46,290 nt of DNA from Bernardetiaceae bacterium (GCA_020832465.1 JAFIER010000226.1:1-46290), one strand, 5' to 3'; shown: positions 16,124 through 24,667, numbered from the stretch's first letter. Notes: generated by a model from the letters alone, not told the origin. Translations and numbers: made by a program.

Positions 16124-16887
16124 ACGTAAATTATTCAGAATTAATCAAAAACGTGAAAGGAACTTTTGTACCTAAACCACTCTCAGGAACTTTGTCAGGG
16201 CATTCAGCAGGAGAACCTTTTGATAAACACGTTTATAGTCAAGTCAAAAAGCAATTACCCAATAATACATTTAGACAATACGAATACTTAAACGATTTGT
16301 ACAGCAAAAACGCTGAAATCATAGGCTTAGAAGCAAGAAGAGCCTTGTTTAACTCACCAAGTATTCTGTTTTTGTTGAGCAGAGGAAAAGAGGCAACAAA
16401 AAAATGGTCGTTAGAAAATCCATTTGATGAAAAACAAGATGATACGGCTGATATTTTGGTTGTCAAAGACAATTTTTATGAAGTAATTGATATAAAGACA
16501 AGAAACTTATCTAAAACAGCACAAGCACCAAATATTATTTCAGCGTTTAAATTAGCACAACTTTGTGCTATTATGTTGGACAACAAAGAGTTTGATAATC
16601 TTTCAATTAACTATTTTGAAGTAGATTGGCTTTTAGAAGATGATAAATTGGTGTGCAAAGATGCACATTTTGTAAGTCTATTTAAATCAATCCCAGAAAA
16701 TTTGTATATCAATTGGGCTGCTGCAATGCAAATTCAATTTCACGTTTGCAATTTAGACCAAGACTTTAAAGGCACGATTGAAGAGTGGACAAAAACTTAC
16801 TTAAAACATTTTGTAGCACAAGTTTACAGGCGTTCAGAATATATGATTGAGAAGTATGCAAAACCGTTTGAAAAATATATTGACTAA
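16120..16887 (+). CDS. hincIIR: HincII-like type II restriction endonuclease
   Basis: This 255-residue protein is close to the usual 258 of HincII. It follows that enzyme nearly end to end as I remember it: LSGTLSGHSAGEPF near 21-34, QYEYLNDL at 53-60, LLSRGKEAT at 85-93, then DTADILVVKDNFYEVIDIKTRN. The metal-binding catalytic residues D111, D124 and K126 correspond to D114, D127 and K129 of HincII. The minor-groove intercalating glutamine Q138 corresponds to Q135 (TAQAPN). The C-terminal half with YINWAAAMQIQFHV is also conserved. HincII cuts blunt in the centre of GTYRAC. The start overlaps the methyltransferase stop by ATGA, so the two are co-translated. I rate this among the most secure functional calls in the window. 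Confidence 0.93.
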   Translation: MNVNYSELIKNVKGTFVPKPLSGTLSGHSAGEPFDKHVYSQVKKQLPNNTFRQYEYLNDLYSKNAEIIGLEARRALFNSPSILFLLSRGKEATKKWSLENPFDEKQDDTADILVVKDNFYEVIDIKTRNLSKTAQAPNIISAFKLAQLCAIMLDNKEFDNLSINYFEVDWLLEDDKLVCKDAHFVSLFKSIPENLYINWAAAMQIQFHVCNLDQDFKGTIEEWTKTYLKHFVAQVYRRSEYMIEKYAKPFEKYID

Positions 16888-17154
16888 CAAAAAAAAATGG
16901 CACACAACAAGCGTTTAGCTCAATGGCGGGTGAAGTGGTTAATTAAACATTCTACCTTGCATCGACTTTTGTGGTGTATTGACAGTTTTGTGCTCCAAAA
17001 CCCCGCCCGAATGTAAAGCCCGAAACTGTTGTGTGCAATTATAGAAATCAAAAACAGATAATTAGTTTTTTAGTCATATTCTATATATTTTTACATAGGC
17101 ATTTACAGCTTATGAGCGAGAACAGTGTGCGCCATAAATTGCAAGCATTTGTTC
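16888..17154. repeat. Long imperfect palindrome downstream of the R-M pair
   Basis: A perfect 10-bp inverted repeat, gcacacaaca (16900-16909) with tgttgtgtgc (17027-17036), encloses 117 bp in which ggcggg (16925-16930) pairs with cccgcc (17002-17007). The internal order agcgtttagct..ggcggg resembles the gap before the R-M pair. The remaining bases to 17154 hold no gene. The element may mark the end of a mobile cassette or act as a terminator-like structure for the R-M transcript. Confidence 0.5.
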
Positions 17155-17559
17155 TTACTCCTCGAGTAGCCAAGCTATTGCATCTGCTTCGTTATCAAAA
17201 TAGGCTTGAACAAACCCTTTGCCAGTATCTTCTTGCATGGTCTGTTCAACTGCCATAGCAGCTACAATTTCAGCAGGCATTAGAAATGCCATTCTTTTAA
17301 TAATATTTAAATAGCGAGGAAAAATTTCTTCATTCATCCAATCTTGCACCTCAGGTACAATAGGATATTGCATATCAATTAAATGGACTAACTCCCGTGC
17401 TGGATGATACTCTTCGCACATTTTTACAAAAATGTACATTTCCTCTTTAAATTCTTCTGTTGTCATGTCATCGGTTGTGGATAAAAATTTATCCACAATC
17501 AGAGACTTACTCTCATCATAAAGAATTTCAACGTACTTACTTTGATGCAATAGTTTCAT
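17155..17559 (-). CDS. SpoIIAA-like (STAS/SEC14-fold) Bacteroidota protein
   Basis: A 134-residue soluble protein with the layout of the SpoIIAA-like single-domain family common in Cytophagales. Strands come first (YVEILYDESKSLIVDKFLSTT), then an amphipathic helix with MTTEEFKEEMYIFVKMCEEYHP. The phrase LVHLIDMQYPIVPEVQDWMNEEIFPRYL and the C-terminal IVAAMAVEQTMQE ... QAYFDNEADAIAWLLEE follow. That last segment is diagnostic for the group. Members are thought to bind lipids or act as regulatory adapters; no catalytic residues are visible. It stands alone, on the opposite strand to the R-M pair. Confidence 0.7.
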   Translation of the reverse strand: MKLLHQSKYVEILYDESKSLIVDKFLSTTDDMTTEEFKEEMYIFVKMCEEYHPARELVHLIDMQYPIVPEVQDWMNEEIFPRYLNIIKRMAFLMPAEIVAAMAVEQTMQEDTGKGFVQAYFDNEADAIAWLLEE

Positions 17560-17717
17560 TAAATTAGTTTAGTGTTTGAGTGTTAAAAATTCTATTTGGG
17601 GCAAAAAAGAATACACTTGTAAGTGATTTGATTGAATTAACGAGTTTTTTTATTTTTTGTTTTGTTTTTTTAATAAAAAAAAACGGCTCACCCACGATTT
17701 ATATGGCTTTTTAGCTC

Positions 17718-17740
17718 CCACGATTAAAATCGTGGTTTTT
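17718..17740 (+). terminator. Hairpin with T-run
   Basis: The arms ccacgatt and aatcgtgg are separated by two bases and followed by five T on the plus strand. It could stop rightward readthrough from the R-M region toward the peptidase gene. Confidence 0.5.
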
Positions 17741-17808
17741 ACCCGATTAAGCCTACAAATTTATTTAAGTGAAAGCATATTTTCGTATAAAGTTTAGAAG
17801 AATCAAAA

Positions 17809-17844
17809 AAAACTACGAAACTCTTCATAAAGCTTCGTAGTTTT
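17809..17844 (-). terminator. Rho-independent terminator of the DPP III-like gene
   Basis: The arms aaaactacgaa and ttcgtagtttt (11 bp) flank a 14-base loop. Read on the minus strand the hairpin is followed by a run of T, as expected about 90 bp after the peptidase stop codon. Confidence 0.65.
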
Positions 17845-17863
17845 TTAATGATACTATTGCTAA

Positions 17864-17930
17864 AGTCCATTTTTCCATAGCGTGGTGTTTGCAAACCCCA
17901 CGCTATGGAAAAGTGTATAGTGGTCTGATT
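17864..17930. repeat. Palindromic repeat, copy 1 of the catagcg/cgctatg family
   Basis: A perfect 15-bp inverted repeat, ttttccatagcgtgg (17871-17885) with 17898-17912, has an inner palindrome gtttgcaaac. The 5' flank aagtccattt and 3' flank tgtatagtggtctgatt recur around the hairpin at 31021-31055. Compared with that copy, one stem pair is C-G here and G-C there, so pairing is preserved. Confidence 0.65.
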
Positions 17931-17932
17931 GC

Positions 17933-20074
17933 TTACTCATAAATTGGCAAAAAGCTATGCTTCTTACCAAAATCAAGCATTTGACTTTTAAAATCCTTAG
18001 GATACTCGAGTAGCACATCAATCACTTCATCGCCATCTTTTACAGGAATAAGTCTCGGCTGTACAAACCCACTATAAGGTGCTACGTTGAACTTTTCGTA
18101 ACGCTGCTTTACTTCACGTAAAAGTTCGGGGTCAGCTTTTACACCATAAGTTTCGACAAGTAGTTCTGCTGCTTTATAATCGCCTTCGGATTTGATACGC
18201 TGAATCTCACGCAAAAGATCTCCAAAAAGTGTGCGCAATTTATCATAATCATTTACTACAAAATACGTTTTACCGTCGATAGTTTCTCGTGTAATGACTT
18301 TATCGCCCTGCCCTTTGTCATACACCCAAGCCGCTACGAGTTGGCGATTGCGCATGTGGTCTTCCTCGATGTCATCGCCTTCTTTCAAACGGCGCAGTTG
18401 CAACATCATACCATTCATGATATAGGAATCATATTCGGCTTTGCCCACTTCGAGCGACGGCATAAGCTCTAAATCGATCAATTTTTGGTCGTAAATGTAG
18501 TATAAAGCCACAAGGTCGGCGCGCGCCTCCTCGAGCGTAGAGGCATAATTGCCGAGCGTTTCTTTCGGTGTGCCTACGCCAGGGTTGAGCTTACCCGAAG
18601 CGTGTCCGATGACTTCGTGCATAGCAGTATGCAAACGAGAAGCGAGTTTGCCGTGCTTTTTGATACGCGCCTGACGCTCTTCGCCTACGTAAAACTCCGA
18701 TACAGTACCTTCGCCTGAAGCCATTTCGTAAGCCTCTTCTATATTGGCTAGTGAAACAGATTTTGAGCCGTGGTCAGCACGAATCCAATCTGCATTGGGC
18801 AAATTGATACCGATAGGTGTAGCGGGTGCAGCATCGCCCGCCTCCTGCACTACCGAAATGACTTGATATGATACTCCTTTCACTTCTTTTTTCTTATGTT
18901 CGTCCATAATCGAGGAATTATCCTCAAAATACTGTGCATTATCCGACATAATTTTCATTTGGCGTGAAGCCTCCTTGTCCTCGATAAAAATAACCGCTTC
19001 ATACGCCCCGCGGTAGCCCAAAGGGTCGCCATAGACTTCTATAAAGCCGTGAATAAAATCTACAACTGTATTCGTAGAATTGACCCAGGCGATATTCATC
19101 TCATCAAACTTTTTCAAATCGCCTGTTTCATAATACTCGATGAGCAATTCTAAGACTTTACGCTGCTGGTCATTTTCAGCCACTTCAGTAGCTTTGCGCA
19201 ACCACTTTACCATTTCGCGTAAAGCGGGTGCATATTTACCTTCTTTGCCATCACGCTCTATGCACCAAACCAACTCGTGAATATCGCCTTCGCTAAATCC
19301 GACGGCAAAGCTGGGCTCGCCCTCTTGCTTTATGAGCTGGGAGTTAAGTCCGTAAGAAATTGAATTTTCTTCGCCCTTGGGTTTGATTTTTTTATAAAAA
19401 TCTTTTACTTCTTTTTGTGTCAGATTATCGGCATAATAATTTGTCGCAGAAGTTTGCACTAAATCTACGTCTTTGGCTTTATTGACACGCTTAGGTGCAA
19501 CTTCGGGATCAAAAAGAACAGGGGTAAGCAAATCAATTAAACCCTGCGTATTTTCTACTCCTGTGAGTGGGAGTTTGCCTGCATCACTATTTTGAATCAG
19601 ATTGACAAAATAATCTTCTGAAAAATCGGGCATAAATTTCTTTTCAGAATAATGATGGTGAATGCCATTAGAAAACCAAACTCTTTTGGCATAAACTTCA
19701 AAAGCGTCCCAGTCTGCTCCAGAGCGTTCGCCGCTGTAGCTATCATAAATGCCTTCAATAGTTTTTCGGATACGCAGATTGTGTTTGTAATTTTGGTCGT
19801 AAATAATATCACGTCCTGCCCGTGCGGCTTGAGAAAGGTAATACACTAAGGATTTTTGCTGTGCAGTAAGCTCTTCGAAGCCTTCCACTTTATAATGTAA
19901 AATACGCAAATCCGCGAAAGTTTCGGGCGTAAAACTTGTAATTTTAGCTTCCGTCGTGTTGTCTTCGTCTAAGCGTTTTTTACTTTGGCTATCCGTGCTT
20001 TTATCTTGGCAAGCTAAAAGCAAAAAAGGAAGTACTGCTAAGAGTAGCAGTTTCGAAACAAAATGAGATTTCAT
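17933..20074 (-). CDS. Dipeptidyl-peptidase III-like zinc metallopeptidase, lipoprotein
   Basis: A 713-residue lipoprotein. The N-terminus MKSHFVSKLLLLAVLPFLLLAC is a lipoprotein signal with lipobox LLAC, C22 being the lipidated residue. The M49-type zinc site is HEVIGH at 486-491 (H486, E487, H491), and the second-site Glu is in EEARAD (E516), matching HEXXGH...EECRAE of DPP III. The length is normal for the family. DPP III-like enzymes remove dipeptides from the N-terminus of short peptides; here it would act on the periplasmic or outer-membrane face. The promoter lies in the 60-bp sequence duplicated at 24668, with TATCTTTG reading into this gene. Confidence 0.87.
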   Translation of the reverse strand: MKSHFVSKLLLLAVLPFLLLACQDKSTDSQSKKRLDEDNTTEAKITSFTPETFADLRILHYKVEGFEELTAQQKSLVYYLSQAARAGRDIIYDQNYKHNLRIRKTIEGIYDSYSGERSGADWDAFEVYAKRVWFSNGIHHHYSEKKFMPDFSEDYFVNLIQNSDAGKLPLTGVENTQGLIDLLTPVLFDPEVAPKRVNKAKDVDLVQTSATNYYADNLTQKEVKDFYKKIKPKGEENSISYGLNSQLIKQEGEPSFAVGFSEGDIHELVWCIERDGKEGKYAPALREMVKWLRKATEVAENDQQRKVLELLIEYYETGDLKKFDEMNIAWVNSTNTVVDFIHGFIEVYGDPLGYRGAYEAVIFIEDKEASRQMKIMSDNAQYFEDNSSIMDEHKKKEVKGVSYQVISVVQEAGDAAPATPIGINLPNADWIRADHGSKSVSLANIEEAYEMASGEGTVSEFYVGEERQARIKKHGKLASRLHTAMHEVIGHASGKLNPGVGTPKETLGNYASTLEEARADLVALYYIYDQKLIDLELMPSLEVGKAEYDSYIMNGMMLQLRRLKEGDDIEEDHMRNRQLVAAWVYDKGQGDKVITRETIDGKTYFVVNDYDKLRTLFGDLLREIQRIKSEGDYKAAELLVETYGVKADPELLREVKQRYEKFNVAPYSGFVQPRLIPVKDGDEVIDVLLEYPKDFKSQMLDFGKKHSFLPIYE

Positions 20075-20099
20075 AATTTTCTTAAATCTTTGTGTTGTT

Positions 20100-20159
20100 T
20101 AACAATATACTAGCCCACAAAGATAATTTTTTCTTAGGAAAAAAGCAATTTGTTTGGTG
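20100..20159. repeat. 60-bp direct repeat, left copy
   Basis: The 60 bp from taacaatatactagcc to caatttgtttggtg recur without a mismatch at 24668-24727, 4568 bp away. The bases immediately outside differ on both sides. The pair brackets the HEPN-like, NLR-like and zinc-ribbon genes. This copy is the promoter region of the leftward DPP III-like gene, so it is likely the original. Confidence 0.9.
20118..20148 (-). promoter_or_regulatory. Bacteroidota-type promoter for the DPP III-like gene
   Basis: On the minus strand, TTG (20146-20148) is followed after 20 bp by TATCTTTG (20118-20125), fitting the TTG/TTTG -33 and TAnnTTTG -7 consensus. The gene starts at 20074, about 44 bp downstream. The same promoter occurs in the right-hand repeat copy. 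Confidence 0.6.
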
Positions 20160-20319
20160 GTGGGGGATCTTTTTCGTTTGTCAAAATTATTGCGCTACAA
20201 TTTATCTTGTAGCATTGAAATTTAGTTGCAAAAAATAGATGCTAATGGTAGTTTTTTTACTTACTTTTGAGTACATTAGCTTCAGAACGTAAATTATACC
20301 TCATAAAAATATCTTGATT

Positions 20320-20856
20320 ATGGAATTAGAAGTTTCTAAACATCTAAAAAATGTAGAGGCACACGGAGAAGAGGCTAACACTAAATTATTAGCAAACTCT
20401 TGTCGTAAGTGCGCCGAAGCAGTGGCACATGTTGTTGCCTTGCACTCAAAAGACCCCAGAAACTCAAAAAAGTTATCTCTTGCTGTATCCAATAATAAAT
20501 TTGAAGATTTTATACAAATTATAGAAAGCGAAAAGCTGGCTAATTCCGAAGATGAGAATAAACAAAAAAAAGTCGTAATGTATCTGCGATTTTTGCAGCG
20601 CATAGGTAATGTCGGCTCGCATGACAATATCATGGAAAAATCTGAACATATTGCTTGTGTGCAAGTACTTACTTGTTTGCTTACTTGGTTTTATGATGAT
20701 TTTTTAAACAGGGCAAAACCACAATTTTTAATACAGAAAATTGCTAATACCGTAGAAGAGCCTATCAAGCAAGCAATACAACAACAGGGTGATACAAATG
20801 TTGTTATAGGTCAGACGAGTGATAATAGTGTAATAAATATTGGAAAACGGGATTAA
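20320..20856 (+). CDS. HEPN-like effector (DUF4145-type) with C-terminal shared motif
   Basis: A 178-residue, largely helical protein. Helices span about 2-42, 58-73 and 80-130. LRFLQRIGNVGSH (90-101) gives an Rx6H arrangement (R94, H101), the RNase signature of HEPN domains, in the iR..GN..(A/S)H form of DUF4145-like proteins. The last 25 residues are different in kind: QQQGDTNVVIGQTSDNSVINIG (155-175), a glycine/asparagine beta-strand motif that recurs at the N-terminus of the next protein. Start: ATG at 20320 is preferred over the in-frame TTG at 20314. One base separates its stop from the NLR gene, so they form one operon. Inference: the effector half of an NLR immune pair, probably cutting RNA when recruited. 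Confidence 0.75.
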   Translation: MELEVSKHLKNVEAHGEEANTKLLANSCRKCAEAVAHVVALHSKDPRNSKKLSLAVSNNKFEDFIQIIESEKLANSEDENKQKKVVMYLRFLQRIGNVGSHDNIMEKSEHIACVQVLTCLLTWFYDDFLNRAKPQFLIQKIANTVEEPIKQAIQQQGDTNVVIGQTSDNSVINIGKRD

Positions 20857-20857
20857 G

Positions 20858-23800
20858 ATGAGAAATATAAACCAATTTGGAGGAACTAATGTAGCTGTAG
20901 GTGAGAATAAGGGAACAATAAATGTTAGCATAGAAAACAAAGATGTACCCAAAATCCTTTCTCCAAGCTGTCCTTTTATTCCTCCTGTTTTTATAGGACG
21001 AGATGAAGAAATGACAACTGTCCGTGAAAAATTTGTACAAGGACAGAATTTTTTGATGCTTATCAATGGACAGGGCGGTATTGGTAAAACTACATTTGCT
21101 GCAAAATATTGGGAGCGGTATCAAAACGAATATAATCACTTAGCCTATCTGAATGTAGATAATGGTATTTCTGATGCTCTTTTGAGTTTGCAAGACGAAC
21201 TTGGTATCAAGTTTCCCGAGACAATGCCTACTGAAAAGAGACTGGACTTTTTGATTAAACACGTGGGTGGATTATCCAAACCCTGCTTATTGATTTTGGA
21301 TAATGCAAATAATGAGCAAGACTTAGAACAAAATATTGTATTCTTACGAAGTTGTTCTAACTTTCATATCCTACTTACCTCGCGTATTACTGACTTAGGC
21401 GAATATGCAGAAAAACACCCTTTAGGCACACTCAGCAAAACGCATGGGCTTGCTTTGTTTAAAAGGCATTACGAACTTATGCGAGAGGAGGAGGTCGAGC
21501 TTTTTTATGAAATATTTGAATCTGTTGGAGGAAATACCTTAGTCATAGAACTTATGGCTAAAAATCTCAAAAATTTTAATAACAAATTACGTACGAAATA
21601 TACGCTCAAAAATCTCAAAGAAGATTTAGAAAAAGGGCTTACTGAGTTAAGTCAGACACAGCCTATAAATACACCCTATCAAGCCATTGGAAAAGAGCTA
21701 AGACAAGAAACCCCAGGAGCTATTATTATGGCAATGTACGATTTGACAGAACTCAATGAACCCGAAAAGTCATTGCTCTCTATATTCGCCATGCTACCTG
21801 CTGAGAATATTGACTTCGAGATATTAGAAAATTTTACAGATGCTGATATTGTTGATACTTTATTAGATTTAGAAAGAAAAGGTTGGATAGAGTACAACAA
21901 AGAAGAAAATAGCTTCAAGACAAATCCTATTGTTCAAAATATTACAAGATATCAAAATAGAGAACAGATTTTTAAGGATTGTGAGGTAATGATAGATTTT
22001 TTAGGCGATTTTTTAAGTAAAAACTTAGAAGGTTCTATCCGTAGTCATAGTGCCGTACAAGCTAAGTTATATGCTCAATATACTGAAAATTTTATTAAGA
22101 GTTCAAGTTCTATAATTACATTTGATAATAATAGCGAAATACAAGAAAAAGTATTTATGGCTATTGTAAGAATAGCTTATTATTATTGCTACCAAGTGGG
22201 AGACTTATCAAAGTCTTTATTTTTTACGGACTATGGTTATAATTTAATAAAGAAACAGCAAGATAGTAGTCGAGATAGTAGTATGGAAGATCACAGATTA
22301 AAAACGTTTTTAAGTGGTCTTACTTCTATGAAAGCAACAATAAGTTTAAAAATGGGAAAAAATGATGAAGCAATAAGTTTATATTCTGATATGAAAAAAG
22401 TATTAACTGAAGTAGTCAAGAGTAAACCTGATGTAAATACTCTGTACCTTTTGCAAATATCAAGTTCGGAGATAGCAACAACTTATCTAAATCAAGGAAA
22501 ACCAAGGAAAGCACTTGAAATGTTTCTGCCATTACATGAAAACTTTAGAAAGTTACAGCCTATTTTTGAACAAAGCGTGAGTGGTCAGATAAACTTTAGT
22601 GTATTGAGCTATTACACGGGACGGGCGTACTCTGCTATCGGAAATCATAAAGAAGCTATTAAAAGTTATAAGAGTTCTTGTAATATACTAAAAAGCTCTT
22701 TATTAAATAATCCTGAAAATACTGAACTAAAGAAAGGACTTGTATATTGTTATGAAATATTGGGCAAAGAGTACTACAAAATAAATAGAAAACAGAAAGC
22801 CCTCAGTTTTTATAAAAAGCAGCAAAATCTAGCCAAAGAGCTATCTAATCTACGTCCAGAAAACTTCGAGTATGCAACTCTTCTAATGAATTCTTGCAGG
22901 CTTATTGGAATGTTTCAAGCAGAAAATAATAAGAGAGAATCAGCTCTAAAATCTTTTTTGAAAGCAAAAGAAGGATATGAAAAATTGAGAAAAATAGCCC
23001 CCCAAGAAGTTGATGTAAGGGACAGTTTGATTACTACTTACTCAGGACTAAGAGAGTGCTATACACAACAAGATGATGTAGAGAATGCAATTCAATTTTG
23101 TAAGTTAGAATATGGCTTAATAAAAGCTAAGAACAGTTTAACGATTGCTAATAGAAAGTGGATTATAAAGCTATATGAATATCTTGGAGAGACGTATGAT
23201 AAACAAAAGAAATATGAAGACTCATTGTCATATTATATTAAAGTAGCTGAGGAGCTTGAAATAGTAAAAGCAGAATTAGAAAAAGAGTCCAATAGTGAAG
23301 AAGGTAAAATTGTAAAAACAGAAGCAGACAAAATGCTCAATAGCACAGATGTTATCGTGAACATTCAAATCGTAGAAAAAAAATCACAAGAAGAACTCAA
23401 TAGTACTGAAAATAAAACTGTAAAAACAAAAACAGACGAAACGCTTGATAGCATAGAAAGTAAAATTACAAGAACAGAATCAGAAAAAAAGTATAATCCT
23501 GTAAAGAGTAAAGCTGTAAAAACAGAATCTAAAAAAGAGTTTGCCATCTTTGAAGCTAAATCGAACTTGCTAAATACTTATATTCTTTTGGGTAATATGG
23601 CACTTGATAAATTGAATAACGTAAACGAATCCCATGATTTTTATAAGAAAGGTTTTAAAACTATCAAAAATATTTGTAACTGTTTACCAGGCAAAGAACA
23701 TGCACAATCTAAATTTAATATGGGAAAGTTTCTTTTCTACACAGGTCATCATATTATGAAATATCCTAACTCTTCAAATATTGCAATAATGTTTTTTAAA

Positions 23801-24352
23801 GAAATGAAAAATGTATTTGAAGAATTACATCAGATGTTTCCAGAGGACGGTGGTATAAGGATAAATATCTCTGTTGCCCACGAATATATAGGTCGTTCAT
23901 ATCGGGAGCAGGACGATCAAGAAAAGACAAGTCAGCATTTCAATAAATGTCATGAGATTTCATTAGCACTTTATAAAGAAGAACCTGATGATTCAGCCTA
24001 TTTATGCAGAATAGGAAAGTCTTATAATAACTTAGCTAACACTTACCTATCTGATAATGAAGACACAGCAGAGGCAGTAAAATACCTTGAGCTGTATAAT
24101 AAGTATTTGATTATAGCGCATCAACAAGATGATAATCTTGACTATCAAGAAGCCTGTGCGCATTCATATCTTAGGTTAGGAATGCTCGAGCAGGTACGAG
24201 AAAACTACAGAGAAGCACGAAAACATTATCTCAAAGCACTTCCCCTCTATCGGGATCTTCAAGATAAAGATAAAGACAACGAATTTGAGGTTACAGATAT
24301 TATAGAAGACATAGAGCAACGTATTAAAAGCCTCACTTCTTCAGGAGACTGA
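20858..24352 (+). CDS. NLR-like STAND ATPase: NB-ARC core, winged helix and TPR repeats
   Basis: A 1164-residue protein. Residues 8-24 (GGTNVAVGENKGTINVS) mirror the C-terminal motif of the HEPN-like protein. The NB-ARC-type core follows: FIGRDEE (46-51), P-loop GQGGIGKTT (71-79, K77), Walker B LLILDN (144-149), sensor LLTSR (172-176) and a GGNTLVIELMA segment standing for the GLPLA motif. A winged helix comes next (about 290-365). From about 380 to the end come tetratricopeptide-like helical pairs (GKNDEAISLY, GNHKEAIKSY, NRKQKALSFY, ENYREARKHY). Residues about 804-897 interrupt the repeats with four degenerate copies of a charged K-T-E motif. The ATG at 20858 is preferred over a TTG at 20840. 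Family knowledge: the TPR part would sense a ligand and ATP-driven oligomerisation would present the N-terminal motif. Expected role: anti-phage sensor. Confidence 0.85.
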   Translation: MRNINQFGGTNVAVGENKGTINVSIENKDVPKILSPSCPFIPPVFIGRDEEMTTVREKFVQGQNFLMLINGQGGIGKTTFAAKYWERYQNEYNHLAYLNVDNGISDALLSLQDELGIKFPETMPTEKRLDFLIKHVGGLSKPCLLILDNANNEQDLEQNIVFLRSCSNFHILLTSRITDLGEYAEKHPLGTLSKTHGLALFKRHYELMREEEVELFYEIFESVGGNTLVIELMAKNLKNFNNKLRTKYTLKNLKEDLEKGLTELSQTQPINTPYQAIGKELRQETPGAIIMAMYDLTELNEPEKSLLSIFAMLPAENIDFEILENFTDADIVDTLLDLERKGWIEYNKEENSFKTNPIVQNITRYQNREQIFKDCEVMIDFLGDFLSKNLEGSIRSHSAVQAKLYAQYTENFIKSSSSIITFDNNSEIQEKVFMAIVRIAYYYCYQVGDLSKSLFFTDYGYNLIKKQQDSSRDSSMEDHRLKTFLSGLTSMKATISLKMGKNDEAISLYSDMKKVLTEVVKSKPDVNTLYLLQISSSEIATTYLNQGKPRKALEMFLPLHENFRKLQPIFEQSVSGQINFSVLSYYTGRAYSAIGNHKEAIKSYKSSCNILKSSLLNNPENTELKKGLVYCYEILGKEYYKINRKQKALSFYKKQQNLAKELSNLRPENFEYATLLMNSCRLIGMFQAENNKRESALKSFLKAKEGYEKLRKIAPQEVDVRDSLITTYSGLRECYTQQDDVENAIQFCKLEYGLIKAKNSLTIANRKWIIKLYEYLGETYDKQKKYEDSLSYYIKVAEELEIVKAELEKESNSEEGKIVKTEADKMLNSTDVIVNIQIVEKKSQEELNSTENKTVKTKTDETLDSIESKITRTESEKKYNPVKSKAVKTESKKEFAIFEAKSNLLNTYILLGNMALDKLNNVNESHDFYKKGFKTIKNICNCLPGKEHAQSKFNMGKFLFYTGHHIMKYPNSSNIAIMFFKEMKNVFEELHQMFPEDGGIRINISVAHEYIGRSYREQDDQEKTSQHFNKCHEISLALYKEEPDDSAYLCRIGKSYNNLANTYLSDNEDTAEAVKYLELYNKYLIIAHQQDDNLDYQEACAHSYLRLGMLEQVRENYREARKHYLKALPLYRDLQDKDKDNEFEVTDIIEDIEQRIKSLTSSGD

Positions 24353-24388
24353 GACTCCTGATATGGGACTCTATTGGGATAGTCTATA

Positions 24389-24580
24389 CTAACCCACGAT
24401 ATCATTGCTATCAAATAATAATTTTTCGGTACACTCCCTGCAAAATAGTTCTAATGTGTCTTCAATAGTTTCTGACTTTATAAAAACTAATTTACCTTCT
24501 CGGTGTTCAAAAATATCATATTGCATAGGTTTTGAAATAAACTCTTCGCAACCACATTCTTTACATTTATACTTACTCAT
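24389..24580 (-). CDS. Small zinc-ribbon protein, 63 aa
   Basis: A short protein with two Cys-x2-Cys knuckles: C6/C9 (KCKECGC, with another Cys at 11) and, near the C-terminus, FCRECTEK. That is the layout of a treble-clef or zinc-ribbon fold with a beta hairpin between (MQYDIFEHREGKLVFIKSE). It lies inside the 60-bp-repeat bracket, convergent with the NLR gene (36 bp between stops). The right-hand copy of the repeat, which contains a promoter facing it, is 88 bp upstream. Function unknown; it could be a nucleic-acid-binding accessory of the NLR pair or simply the neighbour that received the duplicated promoter. Confidence 0.6.
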   Translation of the reverse strand: MSKYKCKECGCEEFISKPMQYDIFEHREGKLVFIKSETIEDTLELFCRECTEKLLFDSNDIVG

Positions 24581-24667
24581 AACGACTTAGATGTGTATTT
24601 GAGAATTCGGACGACAGAAAGTAGCTTAAATAACTAAGAATTAACCATTATACTGCCTTATCAATCG

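Larger units (their letters stand above)
17560..17932. other. Hairpin-rich intergenic region
   Basis: These 373 bp contain no gene. They hold, left to right, a poly-T/poly-A tract (17646-17683), a plus-oriented hairpin with T tail (17718-17740), a terminator hairpin for the leftward peptidase gene (17809-17844) and a larger repeat element (17864-17930). Confidence 0.5.

Noticed and set aside
17031-17258. 75-codon plus-strand frame after the R-M pair
   Set aside because: It begins inside the palindromic boundary and overlaps the SpoIIAA-like gene in antisense.
17864-17930. Regularly spaced palindromes considered as a CRISPR array
   Set aside because: The repeats are single hairpins far apart, without unique spacers of equal length or cas genes.
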